Shown here one piece after another: positions 43,375 to 55,020 of a DNA stretch of 55,863 nt (positions are counted from its first letter, which is position 1; the number at the start of each line of letters is the position of its first letter). The notes under the pieces are model-generated. The model saw nothing but the letters and a program-made list of their open reading frames with translations, searched no databases and was not told the origin of the DNA. Source of the stretch: Nemertoderma westbladi (lineage: Eukaryota; Xenacoelomorpha; Nemertodermatida; Nemertodermatidae); NCBI GenBank assembly GCA_032718475.1, contig JAUCBJ010004100.1:1-55863 (forward strand), written 5' to 3'. Both the position numbers and the translations under genes were made by a program.

Positions 43375-44165
43375 TATCAGGGTTTTCGAGGTCGCTGATC
43401 AGGATAAAACTAATTTTTGATGTTATTTTGATCCCCTAGGACGAAAAGTTTAAGTAGTAATAGTAATAAAAGTAATAAGTATAATGTCAAACTAAAAAAT
43501 GTTGTGCTTGGTTTGATAATTCTGAACGTATATGGGTTTTCTATGTCGCTGATCTCGATGAAACTAGTTATAAATATTTCTGCTAAATGCAAACCCAATT
43601 TTGGTGCCATTCTGGTGCCACAAAATGAAAATTACAAGTAGCACAAAAGTATAAACTGTTAAATTCTGCCTTTGGCTTGGTAATTCTGAGGCTTTACTGG
43701 TTTTTAAGGTCGCTGATCACGATACAACTCATTAAAAATAATTTGTATTAACGCAACTATCATCTTTGGTGCTTGTCAGGTGGGACGAATAATACAAGTA
43801 GCAAAAAATTTCAAAAGGCAAAAATAGAATTTGATAGGACACTACGATATTTTTGAGTGTCATATTCGTGATCAGCGTCCCAGAAAATCCATGTCTGAAA
43901 ATCGATTGATTTGCTAACGATTTTTGATTATCAAATTTGTTCTACTTGAATTGTTTGTGCCTCACATTTACTTACACATTTCCAAAAATGGTATAATCAA
44001 TAATATACGATATATTTCAGTGTCCTATTCGCGATGAGCATCCCACAAAAACTATATGGTCATAGAATCAAATTAATTTTGTGGCGATTTTCATAACCGA
44101 GTTATTAGCGATCAAAAATGGCATCCATATGCTAAGGCTTCGCTCACTTCGTGGCTCGCCCCACA
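43375..44165 (+). repeat. Second array of ~160-bp diverged units, ending in the GCCCCAC-type repeat end
   Basis: The core GGTCGCTGATCNNGATNNAAC recurs at about 43390, 43545 and 43708, each followed ~90 bases later by ACGAAAANTACAAGTAGCA-like words. Two more degenerate units (CTATTCGCGATGAGCATCCC) follow at ~43865 and 44025. Orientation is opposite to the 36030-36740 array. The right end (44130-44165, GCTAAGGCTTCGCTCACTTC...GCCCCAC) is the same as that of the 17239 and 49420 repeats. Confidence 0.75.
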
Positions 44166-46330
44166 CTAGCCATACTGTTGTAAACAGTATTATTTTGCAG
44201 TCCACTCTGACAAAATCCTTTGCTCTCTAACAAACATCCATTAGGATGGCATTTATCACATATTGTATAAACAAACAATCATAATAATTAAATCCTATTT
44301 ACATCATTAACTGAGCTATCACACTAGACAATCATTTAGTTCAACTTTCAATTGATTTGGAAATAATTTGGTCAAAATATAATAAATAATTATATATATT
44401 AAAAAAGGACCACTCATTATTCGATAACATAAAGTAAGCAGAAACCACCACTTTGTTCAATCATTTTCTGCTGGTCACAGACTGATGTCACTTCCGGCAG
44501 CTCTGATTCAGAACCGGTTAAACAACATGCAATTAGACTATCAATAAATTTACCTGTTCTAATAATGTGCTATATATTTCATATAAAAACGTATTTTACT
44601 TTTATAAATATAGGAGAATAAAAAACGTAGCGAAATATGTCACTTTGAAAAAGACATTTTCATAGATTTTTTTTCACTTTTGAACAAATTTTTGGATAAA
44701 TTAGTGAAAAAAAGGGTTAGCTTAATTCACTCATTTTAAAAACTACTAGTGAGATAAAATGATTTTTCAAATCCAGTTTTTTTTTCAGCAGGCCTACCAC
44801 GACATCTATAGGGGATTTTAAAAAGTAAACGTGCTGCTATAATTTATGTTACTTGCATGAATTGTGAATTGTAAAGACTATCAGAGTAAGATATACTAGT
44901 TTCGAATTTAAGCTAAATAATTTATTTTATAATGATTATAATTTATATTGATTCCACATAAGATCGTAAAACTGTCAAACAGTTAATGTTAGCCCAGATG
45001 TTGGTTGTAGATGCAAACAGATCAAATAATTTTACATTATTCAGAGTAAGAATATTAAGAAATTAATGTATGGAGATTTTATTGACATTTGTAAGTAGGT
45101 CGCCAAATAGAGGAAGATGATAACAGGTTTTATTTTGAAAATTTTGATTTGCATTTTGAAGCCCTAACGCCCCATGGGATGTCCTTCCAAATCAGATATA
45201 GTTTAGAGTGCCGAGAGTGGAGGAAAGCCTTACAGCAAATTATTTTTAACAAATTATTAAAACCCTACAACTTTGAGATACTTAGTTACGAATAGGTAAA
45301 TAAAAAATTATTAATTAATTGTATAATGCAATTTAAAATGTTAAAATAAAAGCTTTATGTAATTGTATTTTATATTTATTATTGTGATAAAAGCGTGGAT
45401 ATCTGGCTTGGTTTGTTTCCACGTAGCTGTGAAAGTATATGCCCTACCATTTCAGTGATTTAATCTGGAATCCACGAACTGTCTTCTGTGTAAACTGCTC
45501 CTTTTTTCCCTATGACAGCCCCCAAGCTCCAGGGATATGATTATTATCTTAATTTAAACATTTTAAATTTCATCTATTGCATCGATTAAGGTTTTTTTAT
45601 TTACCTATTCGTAACAGAATTTCAAAGTTTGTAAGTCCAAATATCTCTAAGTTGTAGTTTTTTTTAAAGTCGTAGTAACACAGTACAAGTCACGTGAAAG
45701 CTTTCAATACAATCGCGCCAAAGCAGTAATAAGACGAATTTGTTCTTATTTTTGGCAATAAAACAAGTTTAGACGTTTCAATTGAATGCGATAGTTCACA
45801 AATACCCATAGAATCTATTTTCATGGTTCACGAGATGGCATTGCGGGAAAGGATACATCATGTCATGGCATTGCAATCTAACTAAAATTATATAAAATTA
45901 CATTGTAGAGTCTCATGTTCTGTGAATTGTTAATTGGAAAATTTAATTTGCAAAGCTGGAATATTATATAATTATACTCTTCCATAATTGGAAAAGCTGG
46001 AAAGTACATACACTTGGTAATTACTCTATTAGTAGATAAGGCCTTCCATAGTGAACATAGTGAAAATAATTGTAATCAATGTAAATAATTGTTGGGTGTT
46101 TGGTCACTGAGAGAGTTTGGTCACATAATATTTATTCTTAAAATTGTATCAGGGGATAAAGATTTCGCATTCTATATATTCCAACTGGACAAAGTCATGG
46201 GTATCTGTTTACTGGTAAAAAGTGCATTGTTCGTTTATATTGTACACTGCACAGTACAAACCTGTTAAAGGAAAGGAAACACACACCTGTATAGCATATA
46301 CTTCTACTACTATTCGGTTGAATGTGTTGG
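44166..46330. other. AT-rich DNA, nothing recognised
   Basis: Over 2 kb with no coding motif, transposon end or RNA gene that I can support. Confidence 0.5.
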
Positions 46331-46760
46331 CAAAGTGAGGTCATTCCATCCAGGATTGCCAATGGTTGTCGCAATTTTTAGTATCCTAATTTCAGTAACC
46401 CTTTCAGGTAGGTCTATATATGTCAGAAACTGCTTCCAGAAACTAGATCTGTTATAAGACCTCAGTCCTGCATTATACAGTACTGCATGTCATAGATGGT
46501 CGTCTACGGCTGCGCTTTCTTTGTTTTGGTTGTCAGAAAATTAGACCTGATATGACCTCATGTTCCCATGTTTACTTCTCCAGCAGCAGTTCTTTAAGCC
46601 CACTGAATCTTAATCTTCACGGAAGGTGGTTGATATAGGTGGTATCCAGTTTTGAACATTGAAAATAGAGCTACACGTGCATTTGCTTTCCAAACTCTAT
46701 TGTTGGCTGCTCTCTCATGCTGATCTCTCAAAGCCATTCAAATATAGATGGGCATAAAAT
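46330..46760 (-). mobile_element. LINE C-terminal fragment
   Basis: Shows blocks shared with 15236-15300 (GGTCNTTCCANNCCAG, GTTGTCGCAATTT, CAGTAACCCTTTC-like) in the same orientation. Strongly decayed, assigned only by similarity to the other LINE copies. Confidence 0.4.
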
Positions 46761-46829
46761 GACGATAAAGCAGACGATCCCATTTGCCATGTATTGAATG
46801 ATATATTTATAATATAATATGAATAATTT

Positions 46830-47930
46830 CATCGATCTCAATTCAGCATTTGATGAAGTGGACCATTTTATAATGGCCGACACACTATTAGAAGTCATTA
46901 ACCCTATGTTGTTCGAACTCTCCTAGCTTACTACCAATGTAGTTGCATCTTTATTAAGTTTATGAAACCGCGTCGATCTTACACCAATCGGGCCGGCATG
47001 GTGTGAAACATGGCTCCTTATTATCACCAGCAATGTTTAACTTGTACACAAAGGGCATCATCAAAAGACTTGAGGACTCTAAGTTAGGCTGCAAAATAAA
47101 CTCGGTTTGGTTTGGCGACTTTACATACACAGATGACTTTTTATCACCTGCAGACATTGAAGCAATGTCGGAAATAATCAAAGTTGAGGCTTCTCGGGTC
47201 AACCTAAACATAGAGTCTAGTAAAACGAAATGGTGTATGATTCACCGAACCAAAAGCACATATCCCATGCTTTATAAACATTGCTGGTACCTTGGTCACT
47301 AGTTCCAAACACCTTAGCATACTTGGATACAAATTGACTAACTCACATACTCCATTATCTAATTTCATACATTGTTCCACACCAATGGTTGGACGACGCA
47401 GTGGCTTTAGCCTGTTGTTATTTTCAAGCTATGGCGATCACTGGTTTTACCAGTACTACTCAACACCCTTAAGTTCAACATTGGAGCTTTCAGAGCCTCT
47501 GAGGTGGATAAGTTAGATTGCTACTATAGGAAAATTCTGAGGAGCCTCCTGCACCTTGGCTCTTATATTGGTAATGCAACACTATACCAAGTGACTCACT
47601 GTAGACCTCTATCCATTGAAGCGTATCGCAGTTCCGTTAGCACTATCTTCCGTTCTTTGTCCTGTCCTAACACACCTCTCCAACTGGGTTTCAGACTCTG
47701 TATGATAAAGTAACCCAATGGACTGCAGAGGTCTTACCAGTAGTCATGTCGGCGCATGGAAGTCATTCTCCTTGCCAGGACTGGAATCCATCCTCACCTA
47801 CAAGTATGACTCACCTAGGCTTACCGCTCAAATCGAAATGGGAAAACCCACAGTGTCAAACATACTTACTGATCAATTCATTGGCTCTTGCTTTTCATTA
47901 CGATCAATTTCGCTTGAATCAAAATAAAAC
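46830..47930 (+). pseudogene. LINE reverse-transcriptase fragment in several frames
   Basis: FIDLNSAFDEVDHFIMADTL near 46833 matches the first catalytic-Asp RT motif. 47003-47302 gives HGSLLSPAMFNLYTKGIIKR and WFGDFTYTDDFLSPADIEAM, an RT box with YTDD in place of YADD/FADD, followed by VNLNIESSKTKWCM. C-terminal segments follow in other frames (47504-47713: DCYYRKILRSLLHL and HCRPLSIEAYRSS). A LINE of a different type from the RTE-like copies. Dead by frameshifts and stops. Confidence 0.7.
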
Positions 47931-48169
47931 GCATTATGGAATACATAGCTGTCCAATACTAACACGCTATTTTATGTATTTTTGTGCTTTTACCTATAAA
48001 CTTTGCAGTTACATTCTTGTAAATCTTCAGCCCATACACTGAATTTATCTTATGTGATCTTTAGTAATAATAAATTGTTATTTTTTTTTATCTCTGGACG
48101 TAGTACCCTATTTTACTTAATATATTGTGCATAATATATATTTTAAATATCAATTTTATTTGATTATTA

Positions 48170-49400
48170 AATGAATGAATGGTTATGGTGTCCGCCCATT
48201 GCTACCTTTGTTACAAATTGTTACGACTTAAATACGAATGTATTTAATTACTAGTATAGGAATCATCATAGCTTACGCATGAATATTCTTCAAAATATGT
48301 CACCTTATGTAGTATGTACTGTATATGCAAAATTATTGCTATAAATAAATACAATAGATGGAAAAAGGTTGAAAAAAATGATATATTGTATGCTGAAGCT
48401 AAAACTTGGGTAATTAAGGAATGTTTCGTGTTTCTAATAAAAGCTCAGCAGGTACATTCGTATTCCTCCGTCATATTCTTGTTAGGAAATATACATTAGA
48501 ATGTAATTACTGTGAGTAAACTATTTATGGTTCGAAACACCACAGTATATTGCTGTAGATTAAATTACATTTTATGAAGAATGAACAAAGTTCATTTAGT
48601 TCTGTCTGGTTTATAATCCTGTAGAACATGTTGAATCCCAGTTTTGTAACTATTTGTATTTTCAGATTTGATTATTTAAATTTCAATAAAGGCCATACAG
48701 TATTATATTATCCAATTGAATTTAAAACGAACATACAAATATCATGCTGAAAAGACAACAGAAGTCCTGCAGAATTGAAAATCACTATCAGGAATATATT
48801 AATTGAACTTTCGTCAGCTCAGTACTTATAGACTATGTACTACTGTACCGATAATTACTTATATTATTTTTTTACAAGTACAATAAATTGTACAATTTTA
48901 AGGTAACACGTTTATATTTCATTCATCTTCCGGGCATACTCTGGCCCACCACCGTTAATAAAAAAGTTACATTTATTTGATACGAAATAAGTATCGTAAA
49001 AAGAAGCATTATGACAGCACACAAACTTGTAACTTTGTGGGAAACCCTAGGATATAACTTTATCATTATGCCGTTCGCCATAACTTTGTGAGAGAAGCAC
49101 CCATTTAAAAAGGTTATAGAGTAATACATTTTATCGGTTAAAGTTACGGTACAAGTTAATATCTCTATTTTTTTATGGCATATATAATTGCTAAGCAAAC
49201 TTATTATTACAATTAATTAGGCTACTCAGCAGATAATGAAACCTTAGTAGTTACCAAAGCTATTTAAGGTTCAGATTATTTACCAATTTATTCACTATTA
49301 GTAGTTACATAATTTTATTTACTACTGAACCACATGTTAGTCGCAGATAGGGAGGGGACTGATAGTAATGGATCACCACCAAACATAATCTCTATGTATA
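48170..49400. other. AT-rich DNA, nothing recognised
   Basis: No gene motif seen; short frames are AT-rich chance frames. Confidence 0.45.
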
Positions 49401-49419
49401 CGTACAAGTACACGAAGTG

Positions 49420-50730
49420 GGGCCTTCGCGCAGCACGTGACTTAAATTTAATTTAAGTACTAATTCGAAAGTATTACTGTATTAGCAAATTTTAAGCAGA
49501 TTTCGCCTAATCACTTTTTACCTCTTTCATTTCTATTCAGACATTTCTGACTCTAGCGGTATAGTGAGAACTGAAGATGGATTAGGGTCTCCAGCCCCAC
49601 AAAGACACAGCCTATGGATGAATAGTACATACGTACATCGGCCAAGTTTCATCTTGAATAACGGATAACGAAATGAGAGACGGATCTCACTTTCAGAAAT
49701 TTCGTCGTATAGCGGCAGACCGATTAAATCTCCCCCCCCCCACAAAGACGCAGCATGTGGTCCAGAATATATGGCAAGATTCAGCTTAAACTGATTAAAA
49801 TCAATGAGACGGGAGAATCTATTCACTTTCAGGCATAAAGTAGTCCTATAGCGGGTGACTGTTGAACTGATTTTCAACAAAACAAATTTTCAACTTGGCA
49901 GCTTTAAATTCGACAAAGTTATAAGCATGTCAATATCATAACGACGACAACGATTTCACTTTCAGACATTTGGCCCTCTAGCGGCAGACTGGAGAACTGC
50001 AGATGGATTCGCCTCCTTTGAAAGTCACAGCTAATGGTCTAATACATATCTGCCAAGTTTCAGCTTAAACGGATTAAAAGCAAAGAAATGGGAGGGCATT
50101 TAATGTTTAGACATGTGGCCCTCTAGCGGGAGACCATTGCACTGATGGTGTCTGAAAGTCTCTCAAAAATCTCAACTTTAGCTCATATTTATACCTACAA
50201 ATTTTCAACTTGGCAGCTTTAAATCCGACAAAGTTATTAGCATGTCAAAATCGTAACGACGACAATGATTTCACTTTCAGACCTTTGGCCCTCTAGCGGC
50301 AGACTGGAGAACTGCAGATGGATTCGCCTCCTTTGAAAGTCACAGCTAATGGTCTAATACATATCTGCCAAGTTTCAGCTTAAACGGATTAAAAGCAAAG
50401 AAATGGGAGGGCATTTAATGTTTAGACATGTGGCCCTCTAGCGGGAGACCATTGCACTGATGGTGTCTGAAAGTCTCTCAAAAATCTCAACTTTTGCTCA
50501 TATTGATACCTACAAATTTTCAACTTGGCAGCTTTAAATCCGACAAAGTTATTAGCATGTCAAAATCGTAACGACGACGACGACGACAACGACGACGACG
50601 ACGACAACTATTTGCATAAATTGACCCACCCCCTAACAGTGTCAATTCGCTAAGGCTCCGCCAACTTCGTGGCTCAGGCTCCGCCAACTTCGTGGCTCAG
50701 GCTCCGCCAACTTCGTGGCTCGCTACACAA
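49420..50730 (+). mobile_element. GTGGGGC-ended repeat, copy 3, with 311-bp tandem units and (GAC)n
   Basis: Starts GTGGGGCCTTCGCGCAGCAC like the copy at 17239. Two near-identical units of ~311-320 bases start at CAACTTGGCAGCTTTAAAT (49889 and 50209), with a third partial start at 50520; a more diverged unit precedes them (49530-49880). Within a unit, the word CCCTCTAGCGG occurs twice. The block ends in (GAC)n (50568-50610) and a triplicated 23-base word, GCTCCGCCAACTTCGTGGCT (50655-50722). Confidence 0.75.
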
Positions 50731-53043
50731 TACTACTATAATGGGACTGCTGCATTGTAGTTGTACATTGGAAAACCGGCCTAACAATAACTTTGTCCTG
50801 CCACCATGGAACTAACTAACAATCGGCAAACTAACACTAACAACTTTAATGCAGCTTACATTAAGAATGCAACGCGGGCTTTTCGAACTTTTTTCATAAC
50901 TATCACTACATAGGATTACATCCACTAATTGATATTTTGTGATTTTACTCCAGTCTCAAACTACATTATATATTATATTCAATAATTCTGATTGTATTGC
51001 AAGAGTACTTTTCAGGGAAATAATAATTTACTTGCGTCTAGTCCACAAAACCAATATTAAATATATCTAATAATATATTTTATGCAAACCAATTATTATT
51101 CTTTGCTGCCCGTTTTACTTCCTCCTAATCAGGGATCCATTACCATAAGGAGCTGGAACTCGAATAAATCAACAGTCCGATGTAGCGGTCAGGTGTTCCA
51201 TCTTCCTCAATCTCCCTCAATTAATTCCGGATAAAGCCAGGTTAACCTCACGGCTGCTATAAAGCAGCAGCACAACTGCAGAAACGTGAGAGTGATTCAG
51301 TCCATCCAGTCAAATTTTAATCAGTCAGATCTGTATGTGTGTGTACATGTGAAAATAATAGTTTAAATTGCAATTAGCATTTGGATTTATTTGAAAAAAA
51401 TAATTATCCTTAACTTTCCTTAACTGCACTGGTCGGACATTATGCATGTTATGCAAATGTATTTACACTATATAATATTCTTTATTTTACTCCAATACAA
51501 TTAATTTTACTTCATGAATATTGTATTCAGTATATTGATTGAGTGCGTCCGAACTATGACAAAATTTAAAGTAAAAATATAATGTTCGCGTTCTTTTAAT
51601 AAAAGTGAAAAAGTATGTTGTTCGATAAGAAAAGAGTATTGGAAAGAAGCACTTTTTACGAATTATATAATTCCAGCAGTGTATACTAGTCCTTATAATT
51701 ATTGATGAATTGTGCAATTATTTCGATGAACAATAATATATCCTTTCCATCAGGTTCCACAGATATGAAAATGCGGTATTCAGCGAATCTTCTACAAAAA
51801 TCCTTATCTGTGATTATATAAGATCAAATTTCATTGAAATGTTATGGATTCGAATTTACGAAATTTAACTGCTGCAACCAGGTCTTTAACTCAGTAAATA
51901 ATATTACAACACCTTGTGCTCTGACCACTGGGGTAAAATGTCGTACTTTTTGCCACTAAAATAGTGATAGAAAGACTTTTCGTCAATATTTTCGTGATAG
52001 AAAGTATTAATAGTGTGCGAAAGCACTACTTTCTTGCATAGTTTTCTACAAAATTTAGTGAAAAATAGTGGATTTTTCGGATAGAAGATACTGTATTACA
52101 ATATATTACTTTCTCATTTTATGTGTGTGCATGATCATTGTACAACACTATTATATAAATTTGATTTAATAATTTTTGCAGTTGTAACTAGACTTGAATT
52201 TTTTATTTAAAAGTTTTTTAAAAAGATTATTAGTATAATATTAACAAATATTTGGTATTCCAAAGACACTGAAGCCACAATTAGATCTTATAGACAAACC
52301 ATATAGGAGAACTGATACAGTTTGGATACCAATCTGAAACGATGGGCTGTGCCAATTCAACGGATGCACCGACAAGTAATGCTAAGAAAAGCTCATGTGA
52401 GTGGTGAAGATCATTAATTAGTAGCAAATCACGAGAAATAAAATGTAAAAATAAAATAAAGTTGCAATTTGGGCACGGATTACGTATATGGCTTGGAAAC
52501 GGATCTAATATGTTTGTTTCATCTCCTGCGTTTTCGTCATCAACCTGGGGACAAAAAGTCTGGGGATGAATTGCCAAGAAATACCTGGCATCAAAAAGTC
52601 TGGAAACAAAAGTCCACCACGACAGACTTTCGTCCCGGATGTTTCTTGTCAGACTTTTCTTCCTGGACTATTCTTCACAGACTTTTAGTCCCGACTACCT
52701 GTCCCGGACTTTTTTGTCACAGATATCTCTTGAGGCTATCCCTCTCACCATTTGTATTAAAATACCAAACAATTTTATTATTAGCATTGAATTGCTATCT
52801 TCTATAACATTGTTTATTTTGATAAATCATTTACCAAATTAACGAATTATCAGTTAAAGAAAGGCAAGGCACTCTAAAGCACCCCCCGTGTTTAATAGGG
52901 TTTACCATGTAAACCACAATGATGTAAAACCACTGCAGGACACTCACTTACAATATACATAGGTTTTGTGATGCACGTTCTGGTTTTGATGATCGTTGTT
53001 CTTTTTGATTTACTTTTATTAATTCACTGAACGTATGTTTGAT
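50731..53043. other. AT-rich DNA with one degenerate foldback cluster
   Basis: No gene is supported. At 52545-52725 the words ACAAAAAGTCTGG (left half) and AGACTTTTNGTCCCG (right half) recur and are reverse-complementary, forming a degenerate inverted cluster. The rest is plain AT-rich DNA. Confidence 0.5.
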
Positions 53044-54811
53044 CTACTACTACTACTACTACTAGGATCGGCATTCTGCATTGAAGCTGCATTTTTAAGA
53101 TTGCTGTGCCGGCTTATCGACAAAATTGCACCACCACAAATCCCTATCACCCATGACATTTGCTAGATCATCCGCATCTTCAAGGCCAGTGTCCTTTAAG
53201 ATGCGTCTCCAGAAAGTCATGGGCTGTCCACCATGCTTATTCACTCCATGAGGCTGCCAAAGTACAAGATTATGCACTGGCTGGTCCTCACAGCGAAAGC
53301 AATGTCCTGCAAAGCGGAGGCGATTTTGTTCTAGTGTCAAGCTTGGGGGAACCAATGAGACACCTCCAATGTTATATAGTGTCTGGTTGGAGATGTGTGC
53401 ATTGTACTTGATGATACAATGAACCCGGCGTAGCATTCTTGGGAATGTGCCATCCAGAGATTTGGTGTCCTCAGCAGTTAGAGCCCAGCATGGACTACCA
53501 TAGAGGAGTATTGGAACTACTGCTGCTCTAAATAATCGGACCTTAAGTTTCCGATTAATTCTTGACGACTTCCAAATCATGGAAAGCCTATTCAAGGCTG
53601 CCCATGCCTTTCCCTTACGTATTCGAAGGTCCTCACCTGACTTCCGGATCCATGATCCCAGGTAACAGAAGTCATCCACATGCTCAAGCATACCATCTTT
53701 TGAGCTTATGCTCATCCGATCAGAGACTTGTCGAACCATCGTATACTGATCTGATTGCTGCAATAATTTCATCAGGAATCCCATATAATGAAAGTATGCT
53801 GAACATACGTGAGCGAGAGACTGAATCAAAGGCCTTGAAGAAGTCAACAAAGATAACAGCCAGATGCCTGTCTTTCTTTTTGATAACTCTTCAATTATCC
53901 TTCTAAGTGCCAAAATGGGCTCCATGGTCCCACGACCTTTACGGAACCCATTCTGATTTCCACGGAGCAGTCTCTCAATGGGATCCCTGATGCGATTTAA
54001 TATAATTCTATTGTATAGCTTTGCAGCAATCGAGATCAATGAGATTCCCCGAAAAGAACCATAGAGTGTTAGGTTGCCCTTCTTGGGAACTGGCACCAAC
54101 TTATTTGTTTTCATTTCTTGTGGGACTCTTGTTGTTCGGTACATGTCTACTATGATGGGATAGATGAGCTTTAAACACTCAGGTATTTTAAAGACCTCAG
54201 GGGGAACACCATCTACTCCACTGGTACGATTGGTCTTAATGCTCTTTGCAGCAGCCTTCACTTCTGCAAAGGAGATATCACCAATGGGAATATCTGGGAG
54301 TACAGACTCAGACACTTTTACTTCTATAAAGTTTTCAGGCAATACCCTGTCATTATTGAGGAGCTTTTCAAAGTGGGCCTTCCAACCATTGAGGCGATCG
54401 GCTGGTTATTCAGCCTTGACCTTGGTGGTTGGTTGGCTTTTTCGACCAGCAAGCAAGTTGATCGATCTCCATGCCTGGGATCGAAGAAAGGTCGAAGTGT
54501 AAATGCATTACAGTCTTGTATAGAGCTCCTGTATTTCCTACGAAACAGAATATGGTCTATCTGGGACTTGTGACCACTGGGTCCACTATGAGTCCATAGC
54601 TTTCCAGTTCGCTTCTTGAACTGGGTTCCAGCCGAAATAAAATCCATTTCCAGAGATAAAATCCTGAAGATGGACGGAATTTCGGTTGACACTATTGCTA
54701 TAGACCCAGGGCGATGTAGGTGATTGATGCAGACTTGCATTAAAGTCTCCCAGGAATGTTAAGAATGCATGCTGATCCACTCCATCAGTAGCTGCTTATA
54801 GATTCTGGTAG
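53044..54811 (-). pseudogene. RTE-like LINE copy with two internal deletions
   Basis: Reverse copy of the 39111 LINE, from its (TAG)n tail (53044-53064) to within the endonuclease (54811). Retained: FLGDFNASL, KSQIDHILFRRKYR, then a jump of ~490 bases (endonuclease end and linker lost) to GRKSQPTTKV-like sequence, the uninterrupted IGDISFAEVKAAAKS site, and RT up to RSVYDGST-like sequence. A second deletion of ~365 bases joins TACGATGGTTCGACAA to GTCTCTGATCGG and removes the catalytic FADD box. A small indel in an A-run shifts the frame in the RT. It cannot make active enzyme. Confidence 0.9.
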
Positions 54812-55020
54812 AAATAGATAGATAGATAGATTTATTTATACATTATGTAAAAACAATAACAAATACACCAAACAATGTACCGGTATAAAGGTATTGTCCA
54901 ACATAACATATAGGATTACCCCTAAAGCTTTGCAGCTTATTTCCAAGGGGGTCCTTTATGTTACTTGGTTACAAATACAATATTACGTTTGATCAGATCA
55001 TGTTTCATTCCTATACTTTA
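54812..55020 (-). mobile_element. 3' end of another LINE
   Basis: On the minus strand: TACATAATGTATAAATAAAT followed by (CTAT)n, an ending typical of CR1/L2/Jockey-like LINEs. Upstream lies GGACCCCCTTGGAAATAAGC, likely 3'UTR. It abuts the truncated RTE-like copy at 54811. Confidence 0.55.

Noticed and set aside
46960-47211. Minus-strand frame opposite the 47-kb LINE fragment
   Set aside because: Mirror of the RT coding strand.
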